A stretch of 64,000 bases of DNA from Spirochaetota bacterium (GCA_025457915.1 JALOTL010000003.1:62001-126000); one strand, 5' to 3'; counted from the first letter of the stretch, positions 9,686 to 18,679 are shown. Numbers and translations: made by a program. Notes: generated by a model from the sequence alone, not told the origin.

Positions 9686-10456
9686 CTATTGTTCAAAACG
9701 GTATTTGTCAACATAGGTGTTTGAGGGATTTACGGACTTGGTCCTGCAGTAAAAATATCTGTTGCTTTCAACGAGTTTGAGATGAAATGCCGCTTCAGTT
9801 ATATATGAATAACAGTCTTCAGCCAGTTTCTTGTTTTCTTCCATGATATTCTTATGCGTCCCGAAGAGAAAGGCCACTTTCTGCAGTTCATTCAATGCAT
9901 CCATGAATTTTCCATAGTCCATATGAAGGCAGCCGAGCTTCCAGTAGGCTTCTAAAAAGGTGAAGTTTATCACGGTTTCCTTTTCCCTGTCAACAGGCCG
10001 TTTTTTTATCGAGGCGATCTCTTCGTAGCCGAATCTGTTAACGGCATTTATCAGAAGTCTGTATAAGGCATAACTCCTGTCATGTTTGTCTTCGAACCTG
10101 TAAAGGACCTTGGCGTAAAACTCCGTTACGAAAAGATCTTCAGGATGGATTTTATATAATTTTTCCGCCAGCCCCAGTGATTCCTGATATTTTCCATCAT
10201 CGTAGTATTTTTTTGACAGGACAAACATGTCCCTGTCGGTCTGGAGCATTTTTTTATTTATTTTTGCTATGGCTGAATTTTCAACGACCCTGGTTACCGT
10301 TATATTCCCGGCGAAGCTCAGGTGCGAGACCAGGCCGCTTTCCGGGCAGTCGACCGGCCTGACCGATTTTCCGCAGCCTGCCGCGTAAAGAAGGATTGAA
10401 ATCAGCAGGAGGTTTTTAACGATTTCTGCAGGCGTAAATGACCCCCCGCCGGTCAT
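9686..10456 (-). CDS. Predicted lipoprotein with TPR-like repeats
   Basis: The 256-residue protein has a hydrophobic N-terminus ending in the lipobox-like YAAGC near residue 28, so it is probably lipidated and envelope-bound. Residues about 75-135 and 165-215 look like tetratricopeptide helices (YYDDGKYQESLGLAEKLYKIHP and a second pair containing GKFMDALNELQKVA). Such repeats mediate protein contacts. No enzyme motif is visible. Its start overlaps the stop of the upstream TetR gene by 4 bases (ATGA), so the two are co-transcribed, and the TetR protein may regulate it. Confidence 0.65.
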   Translation of the reverse strand: MTGGGSFTPAEIVKNLLLISILLYAAGCGKSVRPVDCPESGLVSHLSFAGNITVTRVVENSAIAKINKKMLQTDRDMFVLSKKYYDDGKYQESLGLAEKLYKIHPEDLFVTEFYAKVLYRFEDKHDRSYALYRLLINAVNRFGYEEIASIKKRPVDREKETVINFTFLEAYWKLGCLHMDYGKFMDALNELQKVAFLFGTHKNIMEENKKLAEDCYSYITEAAFHLKLVESNRYFYCRTKSVNPSNTYVDKYRFEQ

Positions 10457-11049
10457 TTTTTGGCAATGCCGTTTATGAAGATTTTTAACGCTGCACTCAT
10501 TTCGTTCCTCGTGTCCTCGTAATTTTCCTCGAGGAACATGAAAAAATCGTAGGCCTTCATTGCCTTAATCAAGGTCTTTGAAACCATCTTGACGTCCGGG
10601 ATCTGGAAGACCTTAGTTTTTACCCCCTCGTGCAGTATTTTCTGGACGGTCGTGTATTCCTCGAGGTTGTAATCGCTTAGTGCCTTCATTATAAACAGGT
10701 ATTTTTTGAAATATTCTTCTATTACATATTTATAGAAATCGAACAGCTCGTGGATCTTGTTGAGCCTTTCCTCGAAATAGACCTGGAGCTTTTTCCTGGG
10801 GTCCTTTTCCTTTTCTATCGCCTCTTCGATGCTTTTTTTTATCTGTTCGCCCTCGTACTTGATGACTGAAAGGATTATCTCCTCCCTGTTTTCAAAATAA
10901 TGGTAAAGGGCCCCCTTGGTTTTATTCAGCGACCTGGCGATTTCCTCCGTGCTCGCCTTCTTGTACCCCATTTTTGAAAGGATCTCCCTGGCCTTGATTA
11001 TAATTTCTTTTTTTATATCCTCTGGATTTTTCTGCCGTTTTAACGCCAT
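10453..11049 (-). CDS. TetR-family transcriptional regulator
   Basis: The 198-residue product begins with a TetR helix-turn-helix: KIIIKAREILSKMGYKKAS, then TEEIARSLNKTKGALYHYFENREE. The C-terminal helical domain (about 60-198) is the ligand-binding part and its ligand cannot be read. The ATG at 11049 is preferred, with GGGG upstream; an upstream TTG would add ten residues. It is the first gene of a two-gene unit with the TPR lipoprotein. I found no convincing palindromic operator in the 380 bases upstream. Confidence 0.85.
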   Translation of the reverse strand: MALKRQKNPEDIKKEIIIKAREILSKMGYKKASTEEIARSLNKTKGALYHYFENREEIILSVIKYEGEQIKKSIEEAIEKEKDPRKKLQVYFEERLNKIHELFDFYKYVIEEYFKKYLFIMKALSDYNLEEYTTVQKILHEGVKTKVFQIPDVKMVSKTLIKAMKAYDFFMFLEENYEDTRNEMSAALKIFINGIAKK

Positions 11050-11430
11050 ACTGTTTATACCCCATGAATAAAATACCAAGCCGGTCTATTTTTTCGGGAA
11101 TTGGATAACGAATGGATCGGTTATGGGTCAATTGCCTGTCGTTTTCATTTTCCGATTTGAAATTAACATGATTGTGATAATTTGTCGTTAAAAGTCAAGA
11201 TTTTAAATTTTGGATTCTGATTTTAGATTTCCGAAGCGTGTTTTTCACGAAGATGGTTATCAATGACAGTTGAATCTGATGTTATGCGATCATGAAGTGC
11301 CGGAATTTTATGTAATAAAAAATACCGGGACTGAAAATAGCATGCTGAAAAGGGATCCGATTCCGGTTTTTTTATTGATTTTCCATCATTTTTAATCAAA
11401 TTTACATATATCAGCATTATTGGAAATAAT
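11050..11430. other. Divergent intergenic region
   Basis: This gap of about 380 bases separates the TetR gene (minus strand) from the YbgA-type gene (plus strand). It should hold promoters for both. It is AT-rich, and I could not identify a consensus promoter, a clear operator or an RNA structure in it. Confidence 0.4.
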
Positions 11431-12405
11431 ATGGAAAGCGGGGACGGATTTCAAACGCCGAACATTGTCATCAGCAGGTGCATCGAATTCGAGAGATGCA
11501 GATGGAATGCCGGGATTATAAGCAGCGATGAAGTAAAAAAAATGAAGCCCCATGTCAATTTCATCACGGTCTGTCCGGAGTCGGATATGGGGCTGGGGAT
11601 CCCGAGGAAACCCGTCAGGATTATCAGAATTTCCGGGCAAAACCGTCTTGTACAACATGAAACAGGTCTTGATCTGACCGGGAAGATGACGGGATTTACG
11701 GATTCATTCCTGGAGGGGTTGAGCGGGGTGGACGGGTTCATATTGAAGGCGGCGTCCCCATCGTGCGGCAACAGGGACGTGAAATTGTACGGGGAAAACG
11801 GCAATACCCTTCCTGAAAAGGTACGCGGTTTTTTTACCGAAGGGGTGATTTCACGTTTTCACGGCATCCCTGTGGAAAGCGAGGGCAGGCTCACCAGCAT
11901 GTCCATCCGGGAACATTTTCTTTCCTGCATCTTCGCGCTCGCCAGATTCAGGTACGCCAGTCGCATCGGCAGCATGGACCTCCTTGTAAGGTTCCATTCC
12001 GAATACAAGCTTCTCCTCATGGCATACAACCAGTCGGCCATGAGGGAGATGGGCAGGTGCGTGGCTAATCACGACAGGCTGGGACCGACCGAGGTTTTTT
12101 CCCGCTACGGGGTTTTGCTCCTGAGGGCTCTTTCAAGGCAGCCGAGGGCCAGGTCCCATGTAAACGTATTGATGCACGCCATGGGATACTTTTCGAAATC
12201 CCTCGCCGGGAATGAAAAGAGGTATTTCCTGTCGGCCCTTGAAAGGTTCGGGAAGGGAACTATTCCCCTGTCAGCCTGCACCTCTGTGGTAAATGCCTGG
12301 ATAGCCAGGCACGGGACAGGATACCTTGAGCAGCAGGCCTATTTCCGTCCGTTCCCGGAAGATCTGGCAAGCCTGTATGATTCCGGTGCCGGAAGGCCCG
12401 GGTGA
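11431..12405 (+). CDS. DUF523-DUF1722 fusion protein (TudS-like / YbgA-like)
   Basis: The 324-residue product fuses two domains. Residues about 8-160 are DUF523, recently connected to thiouracil desulfurase TudS. They keep the three cysteines expected to hold a [4Fe-4S] cluster: SRC near residue 17, CPES, and KAASPSCGN. Residues about 170-310 are the DUF1722 (YbgA) helical domain, with NQSAMREMGRCV and KRYFLSALERF. A role in tRNA or nucleobase sulfur metabolism is plausible by family, but the natural substrate of the fusion is not established. It stands alone, divergent from the upstream TetR and convergent with the CoA-transferase. Confidence 0.82.
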   Translation: MESGDGFQTPNIVISRCIEFERCRWNAGIISSDEVKKMKPHVNFITVCPESDMGLGIPRKPVRIIRISGQNRLVQHETGLDLTGKMTGFTDSFLEGLSGVDGFILKAASPSCGNRDVKLYGENGNTLPEKVRGFFTEGVISRFHGIPVESEGRLTSMSIREHFLSCIFALARFRYASRIGSMDLLVRFHSEYKLLLMAYNQSAMREMGRCVANHDRLGPTEVFSRYGVLLLRALSRQPRARSHVNVLMHAMGYFSKSLAGNEKRYFLSALERFGKGTIPLSACTSVVNAWIARHGTGYLEQQAYFRPFPEDLASLYDSGAGRPG

Positions 12406-12424
12406 TTGCGCGGATTTTTTTCGT

Positions 12425-13741
12425 TCAAATCCATCCGAGCTTTTTCGCCTCAAAGGTCAGCCCGTCCCTGAAGTCGGGGTGCGCTATGGATATCAGCTTT
12501 TTCACCCTGCCGGAAACAGGTTCGTTTTTCAACCTGACCGCCCCGTATTCGGTCGCGATCCAGTCAACGTCGCACCTTGTAGTCGTGACCGCGGTCCCGG
12601 GGGGGAAGCTCGTCATGATTCTTGACCCGGTACTGGAATCCTTTCCAGTGTAGGTGGACGGCAGGGCTATGATGCTTTTCCCTCCTTTAGACATCTGGGC
12701 GCCCCTCACGAATGCGGCCTGGCCTCCCGTCGCGCTGTATTGCGTGTGTCCAATCGATTCTGACGCTACCTGGCCGGTCATGTCGACCATCAGTGCATTG
12801 TTGATCGAGACGAAATTATCGTTTCTGGCGATGATGTTCGGATCGTTCAGGTAGCCGATCTCAAAGGCCCTGAATCCGCTGTTCCTGTCGAGGAATTCCA
12901 TGAGTCCTTTTGTGCCGATGCAGAATGTATAGGCACAAATTCCTGTCAGGTGGTTTTTCATGCTGTTGTTTACCGAACCGCATTTTACCAGTTCCATTAT
13001 CGAGTTGGAGACCACTTCGGAATGGATGCCGAGGTCTTTTTTATCCTTTAAAAAATGTCCGATGCAGTTGGCGAGTCCGCCGAGGCCCAGTTGCAGGGTC
13101 GACCCATCCCCGACAAGGGATGCTATGTGCCCCGCGATTTTCTCCTCCACTGCGGTTATCGGGATTTCAGGAAACTCGAATAACGGCGAATCGTTCTCGA
13201 TTATTGCGGTCACCTCCGAGACGTGCAGGACAAGGGTGTCAGTGCACAGCCATGGGATGTTTTTATTGACCTCGACTATGAGTATCTCCGCGTTCCTGAA
13301 TGTTTCCATGGTTGAAAGACCGCCGAAACACGAAAGGTTCATGAATCCCTCCTCATCGGGGGGGGTTGCCATGGTGGCCACAACCCTGGGCCTTCTCTCA
13401 TCGAGCCAGCCTCCGAGGTTTCCGAGGTGGGCCGGCACGAAATCCGCGTTTGCATGCTGGAGGCAGAACCTCTCTGCCGGGCCGATAAAAATACTCTCCA
13501 CCCTGAAGCTCTCCTTCCTCTCGGGCTTCATGTACTCATGCAGGGCGGTCGCGAATCCCTGGCAGACGGTGACATTGCTCAATTCGCCGCTTCGTTTCCC
13601 GAGGGCCTCCCCGAAGGCGGGCGGGATTCCGGTTCCGCCCTGTACGCCAACGTAATCGCCGCTCTCAACGTATTTTGCCGCTTCTTCAGCGGTTATCTTT
13701 TTTGATCTGTATTCCGTTTTCCAATCGAATCTCAAATTCAT
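12425..13741 (-). CDS. Acetyl-CoA hydrolase/transferase family CoA-transferase (4-hydroxybutyrate/butyrate type)
   Basis: The 438-residue protein matches the Cat1/AbfT family of CoA-transferases. It has the GVQGGTGIPPAF N-terminal glycine block, the QLGLGGLANCIG loop and the catalytic glutamate in GIHSEVVSNS. The C-terminal part contains YSATGGQAAFVRGAQMSKGGKSIIALPST. It moves CoA between acyl groups such as acetate and butyrate or 4-hydroxybutyrate; the exact acyl group cannot be read. A strong ribosome site (GGAGG, 4 bases before ATG) precedes the start. A perfect palindrome upstream overlaps its likely -35 region, and a TetR gene is divergent, so it is probably repressed by that TetR. Confidence 0.88.
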   Translation of the reverse strand: MNLRFDWKTEYRSKKITAEEAAKYVESGDYVGVQGGTGIPPAFGEALGKRSGELSNVTVCQGFATALHEYMKPERKESFRVESIFIGPAERFCLQHANADFVPAHLGNLGGWLDERRPRVVATMATPPDEEGFMNLSCFGGLSTMETFRNAEILIVEVNKNIPWLCTDTLVLHVSEVTAIIENDSPLFEFPEIPITAVEEKIAGHIASLVGDGSTLQLGLGGLANCIGHFLKDKKDLGIHSEVVSNSIMELVKCGSVNNSMKNHLTGICAYTFCIGTKGLMEFLDRNSGFRAFEIGYLNDPNIIARNDNFVSINNALMVDMTGQVASESIGHTQYSATGGQAAFVRGAQMSKGGKSIIALPSTYTGKDSSTGSRIMTSFPPGTAVTTTRCDVDWIATEYGAVRLKNEPVSGRVKKLISIAHPDFRDGLTFEAKKLGWI

Positions 13742-13779
13742 AATTCCTCCGGAGAAAAATGCTTTACAAGGTTGCTATA

Positions 13780-13809
13780 ATTTTTAGACTGACATGTCAG
13801 TCTAAAAAT
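13780..13809. promoter_or_regulatory. Perfect 30-bp palindrome, probable TetR operator
   Basis: The half-site ATTTTTAGACTGACA is followed directly by its exact reverse complement, centred between 13794 and 13795. It lies between the CoA-transferase (start 13741, minus) and the TetR gene (start 13858, plus). On the minus strand, CTGACA within the palindrome can serve as a -35, with TATAGC 15 bases later as the -10 for the CoA-transferase. Binding here would block that promoter. The symmetry and divergent genes point to autoregulation plus control of the CoA-transferase. The binding itself is inferred. Confidence 0.75.
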
Positions 13810-13857
13810 ATGCGTTATATGTCAAGAAATAAAAAAAAAAATCAAGAGGCGGGAATA

Positions 13858-14469
13858 ATGAAACCAGAAGAAAGAAAAAACCGGATCCTTGATTGCGCAA
13901 AGAGGCTTTTTTCCAAGAACGGTTATCATAATACGCAGATATCCGATATAATCAGCGAGGCCGGCATAGCAAGGGGCACCATTTACCAGTATTTCCAGAA
14001 CAAGGAGGACCTGTTTTCCAGCCTTCTTGATTCCCTGTACAGGGGCCTGGAGGGCTCGATCATCATCAGTCCGGAAGAGGTGAAAAAGTACATGGCCAGG
14101 CCCGGATCGTACCTCGGATACAGGATCAAAAGGACGCTTGAATATTTTTACAGCGACAGGGATCTTTGCAGCATAGTCCTGAGAATAACACAGGGGCTTC
14201 AGCCGGAATTCGGACATCTCATCAGGCGTTTCGAGAATAAATTAATGGAGCTCCTGAAAGGCGACATCGAACTGGGCAAAAAGCACAGCACCGTCAGGAA
14301 GGATATCGACACGGAACTCACGGCCAACCTTATAGCTGGAGCGCTTTTCAGAATATCCTATAACTATTTCCTCTCGGATAATCCGCGGCACGGCAGGGTC
14401 GATATTGACGAAATCACGGAAAAGATTGTAAGCATATTCATGAAGGGGCTGTTCCTGGAAACCTCATGA
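13858..14469 (+). CDS. TetR-family regulator, probable repressor of the divergent CoA-transferase
   Basis: The 203-residue protein starts MKPEERKNRILDCAKRLFSKNGYH, then has a typical TetR helix-turn-helix (TQISDIISEAGIARGTIYQYFQNKEDLF). A helical ligand domain follows. I choose ATG 13858 because AGAGG lies 8 bases ahead. The open frame extends back to 13759, but that would run through the 30-bp palindrome. In-frame ATGs at 13810 and 13819 are possible alternatives. The domain resembles fatty-acid/acyl-CoA responsive TetR proteins only in general shape. The neighbour suggests an acyl-CoA or short-chain acid as ligand. Confidence 0.85.
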   Translation: MKPEERKNRILDCAKRLFSKNGYHNTQISDIISEAGIARGTIYQYFQNKEDLFSSLLDSLYRGLEGSIIISPEEVKKYMARPGSYLGYRIKRTLEYFYSDRDLCSIVLRITQGLQPEFGHLIRRFENKLMELLKGDIELGKKHSTVRKDIDTELTANLIAGALFRISYNYFLSDNPRHGRVDIDEITEKIVSIFMKGLFLETS

Positions 14470-14886
14470 AACGGTTTTTCTTGTCCGGCCTGAAGCGTCA
14501 ATCCTGCGCATTTTTTTCCTGATGATGTCCCTGATGTTCAGCCAGGAACTCATGACCGCGCAGAATATGAATATGCCGGCTACCGACCAGTCGACCAGCG
14601 CGGGATCGAGGTTGATCCCGCTGATCTCCAGGATCAGGAAATGGATGTAGGAATCCGACTTTACGGGCCTGCCAAGGGCTTCCCTTACCATCCAGTGCCA
14701 GTCGGTGCAGAAACAGTATCCCCATCCGTAACGGATGCCCAGTATAAACCACGAGAAGGCCGTGGCCGATATCGTCGCCAGGTGTACCCTTCTTGTAATC
14801 CGCGGGATCCATCCGAACATGTTGAAAAGAGTAAAGACGGAATGGAAAACAAGAAAGAAAATGTCCAGGAACCCGTATGCCGTCAT
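14464..14886 (-). CDS. DUF2784-like membrane protein
   Basis: The 140-residue protein has about four hydrophobic helices. It resembles DUF2784: a leading helix pair, an Arg-His pair (RRVHLATI), and the conserved YCFCTDWHWMVREALG stretch that matches the family's Cys-x-x-Thr-x-Trp-Trp/His core. The function of the family is unknown. It overlaps the last codons of the convergent TetR gene by 6 bases. Confidence 0.55.
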   Translation of the reverse strand: MTAYGFLDIFFLVFHSVFTLFNMFGWIPRITRRVHLATISATAFSWFILGIRYGWGYCFCTDWHWMVREALGRPVKSDSYIHFLILEISGINLDPALVDWSVAGIFIFCAVMSSWLNIRDIIRKKMRRIDASGRTRKTVS

Positions 14887-15032
14887 GATTAACCGCCTTT
14901 TTCAAATTACTCGGTGGAAACAATTTATCAACGATTTTTTATTGTTTATAAACTGTCTTATTGACCATTTTAAATTGACAATTCCCTCCTGGAGATTATC
15001 ATCACCAGATCAAACAGCCGGATTTTGTGATA

Positions 15033-16235
15033 ATGAAAGAAAATAAAAAAACAACCGCCAAAAAGCCCGGAAACAGCACAAAGGCAAAAAACCCGCTGGT
15101 TAATGAAAATAAAATCCTGAGACTGGAGGCCGAACAGATCAGGCTCAGGGACAGGATAAGCGGACTGAGATCGAAGATAACCGAGCTGGCGCCGGAAAGG
15201 GACAGGGGCGAGAGGATGAGGATGCTCGTGGACATCAACACCTACATCACCAATTCCCTCGATAAGACCGAGGTCCTGAAAAGGATACTGGACCAGATCA
15301 AGAAGCTTTTGGAATGCGAGATGAGCAGCATACTCCTCGTTGATGATGAGGCGGGCGGGCTGAAGTTCGCCTATCTGAGCAAGGAGGAGGATGAGGAGAG
15401 GCTCAAGGATTCCTGTCTTAAAATGGGGGAGGGTATTGCCGGTACGGTATGGGCAAACGGTTCCCCGATAGTGATAAACGACGCCCAGAGCGATTCCAGG
15501 TTTTACGGGCTGGCTGACAAGACCACGAACATGGTCACAAGGACCCTCCTTGCCGTGCCGCTTACCGTCGACGGAAGGATCATCGGCGTGATAGAGGCGA
15601 TAAATAAAACCACGGGATGTTTTACCGGGTTCGACCTCCAGCTTCTACAATACGTTTCCACCCAATCGGCGATAGCGATAAAGAACGCCGATCTCTATGA
15701 CATGGCTATCAGGGACGGGATGACCAGACTTTTCATACACAAGTATTTCAGGAAGAGGCTCGAGGAGGAGTGGAAGAGGGCCCTGAGATACGGCAAGAAC
15801 CTTTCGCTTGTCATGTTCGACATCGACAGGTTCAAAACCATAAACGATACCTACGGGCACCGCGGCGGAGACAGGGTCATAAAGGAAATAGCCGACCGGA
15901 TAATGGCAAACTGCAGGGAGATTGATATACCATGCAGGTGCGGGGGGGAGGAATTCGCAGTGATACTTCCGGAGACAAGGAACAGCGAGGCGATTGTATT
16001 CGCCGAAAGGGTCAGGGGGTCCGTTGAAAATGCACGGATACTTCTCGATGATGCCGAGCTTTCCGTAACGGTTTCATGCGGTGTGGCGTCGGTACCGGAC
16101 CTTGCGCCAGAGGGATCGGACGAGCTTATCGGCATGGCTGACACGGCCCTTTATGAATCAAAAAACGGGGGAAGGAATATGGTATCGCTATACCATACTT
16201 CGGATAAAGGCCCTTCCGGAAAACAGGGCCGCTGA
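15033..16235 (+). CDS. GAF-GGDEF diguanylate cyclase
   Basis: A basic N-terminus and a coiled-coil (about 30-60) precede a GAF sensor domain (about 70-220). A GGDEF domain (about 235-385) follows, with CGGEEF in place of GGDEF, a form that is active in many cyclases. An RxxD product-inhibition site (REID) sits five residues before it. It should make c-di-GMP in the cytoplasm from two GTP. The ATG at 15033 is used; a GTG at 15027 would add two residues. No membrane helix is present. It has no close operon partner and is convergent with typA. Confidence 0.88.
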   Translation: MKENKKTTAKKPGNSTKAKNPLVNENKILRLEAEQIRLRDRISGLRSKITELAPERDRGERMRMLVDINTYITNSLDKTEVLKRILDQIKKLLECEMSSILLVDDEAGGLKFAYLSKEEDEERLKDSCLKMGEGIAGTVWANGSPIVINDAQSDSRFYGLADKTTNMVTRTLLAVPLTVDGRIIGVIEAINKTTGCFTGFDLQLLQYVSTQSAIAIKNADLYDMAIRDGMTRLFIHKYFRKRLEEEWKRALRYGKNLSLVMFDIDRFKTINDTYGHRGGDRVIKEIADRIMANCREIDIPCRCGGEEFAVILPETRNSEAIVFAERVRGSVENARILLDDAELSVTVSCGVASVPDLAPEGSDELIGMADTALYESKNGGRNMVSLYHTSDKGPSGKQGR

Positions 16236-16327
16236 GTTGTAAGAGGCCGCAGTTCCTGCCGGGACGATAGGGCGGACTGGAAGAGATCCATTGCGCCGGA
16301 AGCGGCGATTATGTATCCGCGGGAGAG

Positions 16328-18136
16328 TCAGGCAGGCTTCGTGGACTTTTTTCTATCAATGCCGTTCAGTATTTTTTTCCTCATCCTGATGTTCATGGGC
16401 GTAATCTCAAGCAGCTCGTCGTCTTCTATGTATCCGAGCGCCTCCTCGAGGCTGAATTTTCTCGGGGGCGTCAGCCTGATGTTGTCGTCGGAAGACGCGG
16501 CCCTCATGTTCGTGAGCTTTTTCGTTTTGCAGGTGTTTACCGGCATGTCATTTTCCCTGCTGTTTTCACCGACTACCATGCCCTCGTATACCTTTATCCC
16601 CGGCCCTATGAAGAGGCTCCCCCTATCCTGCAGATTGTCAAGCGCGTAGGCGACGGAAATACCGTCCTCCATCTGCACCAGCGAGCCCCTGTTCCTTTTG
16701 GGTATTTCTCCCCTGAAGGGTTCATATCCAGAGAACAGGTGGTTGAGGATGCCGGTCCCCCTCGTATCGGAGAGAAAATCGCTCAGGAAGCCGATCAGGC
16801 CCCTCGAAGGCACCTTGAACTCGAGCCTTGAGTACCCGTCGGAGCCCTTCCGCATGTTGATCATCTCGCCCCTTCTCGATCCGAGCTTTTCTATAACCGC
16901 GCCGGCGTACTCCTCCGGAACGTCGATTATGGCCGTTTCCATGGGTTCGCACCTTGCGCCGTCAATCGTCTTGTATATGACCTCGGGCTTGGATACCTGG
17001 AACTCGTAGCCCTCACGCCTCATGTTTTCTATCAGGATCGAAAGCTGGAGCTCGCCCCGTCCCTTGACCGTGAAGGTGTCCGGCAGGCCGGTCCTTTCCG
17101 CCCTGATGCTGACGTTCGTCCTCACCTCTTTCTGAAGCCTTTCCCACAGGTGCCTGGATGTGACGTATTTCCCGTCCTTCCCGGCGAAGGGGGAGTCATT
17201 TACGATGAATCCCATGGATATGGTCGGTTCGTCTATATTTATCGAAGGCAGCGGAACCGGCGCCATCGCGTCGGCTATGGTCTCGCCCACGTCTATGCGG
17301 TCGATGCCCGCGATGGACACGATGTCCCCGGCCCTTGCCTCTGGCACCTCGGTTTTCTTCAGCCCCGAGAATGAATAGATCCTGGTGATTTTGCTGGGCA
17401 CGTTTTCCCCGTCCCTTTTTATGAGAACGACCTCGTCGCCGCATTTCACGGTGCCGTTGTGTATCCTGCCCGTGCCGAGCCTGCCGAGGAAGTTGTCGTA
17501 TTCAATTGCTGAAACCAGGAACTGGAAGGGTTTTTCCGCATCGCCTGCCGGGGATTTTGCGTGCTTTAAAATTGTATCGAAGAGTGGAATCAGGTTTTCG
17601 CCCTTGTTTTCCGGATCCATTGATGAAGTCCCGCCCTTTGCGGAAGCATAGACTATGGGAAAATCGAGCTGCTCGTCCGAAGCGTCCAGCTCTATGAAAA
17701 GGTCAAAGATAAGCTCCAGGATTTCCTTCGGCCTTGCCGAGGGCCTGTCGATTTTGTTTATGACAATGATGGGGAAGTGTCCCAGCTCGAGGGATTTCCG
17801 GAGAACGTATTTTGTCTGGGGCATGGGCCCCTCGCAGGCATCAACGAGAAGCAGCACGGAATCCACCATTCTGAGTATCCTCTGGACCTCGCCTCCGAAA
17901 TCTGCGTGCCCGGGTGTGTCGACTATGTTGATCTTGTATCCATTGTATGAGAACGACGCGTTTTTCGAGAATATGGTTATTCCCTTTTCCTTCTCCAGGT
18001 CGTTTGAGTCCATGATCCTTTCATCAACGTGCTGGTTTTCCCTGAAAACGCCAGCCTGTTTCAATATTGAGTCCACGAGCGTTGTTTTACCATGGTCGAC
18101 ATGTGCGATTATGGCTATATTTTTTATTTTATCCAT
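16328..18136 (-). CDS. typA: Translational GTPase TypA/BipA
   Basis: The 602-residue protein is full length for TypA. G1 is AHVDHGKTTLVDSIL, G3 is DTPGHADFGGEV and G4 is NKIDRPSARP. Domains II, III and V follow, and the C-terminal domain contains GSRRGEMINMRKGSDGYSRLEFKVPSRGLIGF in outline and ends in a basic tail. It is a ribosome-binding GTPase that assists 50S assembly and stress or low-temperature growth. It is monocistronic on the minus strand, with a long gene-free stretch upstream. Confidence 0.95.
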   Translation of the reverse strand: MDKIKNIAIIAHVDHGKTTLVDSILKQAGVFRENQHVDERIMDSNDLEKEKGITIFSKNASFSYNGYKINIVDTPGHADFGGEVQRILRMVDSVLLLVDACEGPMPQTKYVLRKSLELGHFPIIVINKIDRPSARPKEILELIFDLFIELDASDEQLDFPIVYASAKGGTSSMDPENKGENLIPLFDTILKHAKSPAGDAEKPFQFLVSAIEYDNFLGRLGTGRIHNGTVKCGDEVVLIKRDGENVPSKITRIYSFSGLKKTEVPEARAGDIVSIAGIDRIDVGETIADAMAPVPLPSINIDEPTISMGFIVNDSPFAGKDGKYVTSRHLWERLQKEVRTNVSIRAERTGLPDTFTVKGRGELQLSILIENMRREGYEFQVSKPEVIYKTIDGARCEPMETAIIDVPEEYAGAVIEKLGSRRGEMINMRKGSDGYSRLEFKVPSRGLIGFLSDFLSDTRGTGILNHLFSGYEPFRGEIPKRNRGSLVQMEDGISVAYALDNLQDRGSLFIGPGIKVYEGMVVGENSRENDMPVNTCKTKKLTNMRAASSDDNIRLTPPRKFSLEEALGYIEDDELLEITPMNIRMRKKILNGIDRKKSTKPA

Positions 18137-18445
18137 TAAAAAACCCTTATTAGGCGATTAAGAATTGCTGCCGGTGTTAACCTTTCACTGTTGACTACCG
18201 AAAAGACAAATAGGTACGTACCCCCGTCCGTGTCAATGAAGATTCTTTGACCGGCAGGTTAATTATTATTTTGACAAATATTTTAAACTGTAACATGCTG
18301 GAGATCATTTTCATGTTGATTTATACCTGCAGTGAATGAATCTGATTATTTTACTTGCGGGTTAAAATGGTATAAGGGAACCTTTGATAATCGAATCAGG
18401 ATGTTTCCTTGTGGGCATTTTCAATGTTTAAATTAGGGAGGTCAC

Positions 18446-18490
18446 AAAAACCAGCTTATTCATATTAAAGCAACTTAAAAGCTGGTTTTT
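18446..18490 (+). terminator. Terminator-like hairpin with 12-bp stem and U-run, no obvious upstream gene
   Basis: AAAAACCAGCTT (18446-18457) pairs perfectly with AAGCTGGTTTTT (18479-18490) across a 21-base loop, and one more T follows. It has the form of a rho-independent terminator on the plus strand, and because of its A-run the form is similar on the minus strand. No gene reads into it on the plus strand. It may end a short RNA or belong to a repeat element. Confidence 0.4.
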
Positions 18491-18514
18491 TCAATACTAG
18501 CGCCCTATGGTAGG

Positions 18515-18536
18515 CACAAAAACTACCGTTTTTGTG
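18515..18536. repeat. Short perfect inverted repeat
   Basis: CACAAAAAC (18515-18523) and GTTTTTGTG (18528-18536) form a perfect 9-bp stem with a 4-base loop. It lies 25 bases after the larger hairpin, in the same gene-free stretch. It could be an operator or part of a structured transcript; there is no direct evidence for either. Confidence 0.4.
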
Positions 18537-18554
18537 ATCACCCATTGGATTTTT

Positions 18555-18601
18555 AAGTGGTTTTATAATGATGAATCTGATTTATAGAGGTGCCCATAAT
18601 A
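18555..18601 (-). repeat. Dispersed intergenic repeat, copy 1
   Basis: Read on the minus strand this begins TATTATGGGCACCTCTATAA and continues to ATTATAAAACCACTT. Its first about 37 bases match 22188-22224 with about five differences, and match 22045-22080 less closely. The last part (ATTATAAAACCACT) recurs exactly at 45665-45678. All copies lie between genes. Confidence 0.5.
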
Positions 18602-18679
18602 TGACAGGAATCATGATTTTAATCGATATGCGGCTCCCGGTTATGGAATCATTAAAAAATTCAAACTTGGATATTTTTT

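Larger units (their letters stand above)
18137..18679. other. Gene-free stretch with hairpins and dispersed repeat copies
   Basis: This 543-base interval lies between divergent typA and the MBL-cNMP gene. It contains two perfect hairpins (18446-18490 and 18515-18536) and a copy of a dispersed repeat on the minus strand (18555-18601). It also has words resembling the inverted-repeat ends found at 22118-22241: ATAAGGGAACC at 18372 and GATGTTTCCTTGTGG at 18400. No open frame longer than background is present. Promoters for both flanking genes must lie here but are not obvious. Confidence 0.55.

Noticed and set aside
18271-18296. TTGACA with possible -10 in the typA upstream region on the plus strand.
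   Set aside because: No acceptable -10 at 16-18 bases and no gene immediately downstream on that strand.
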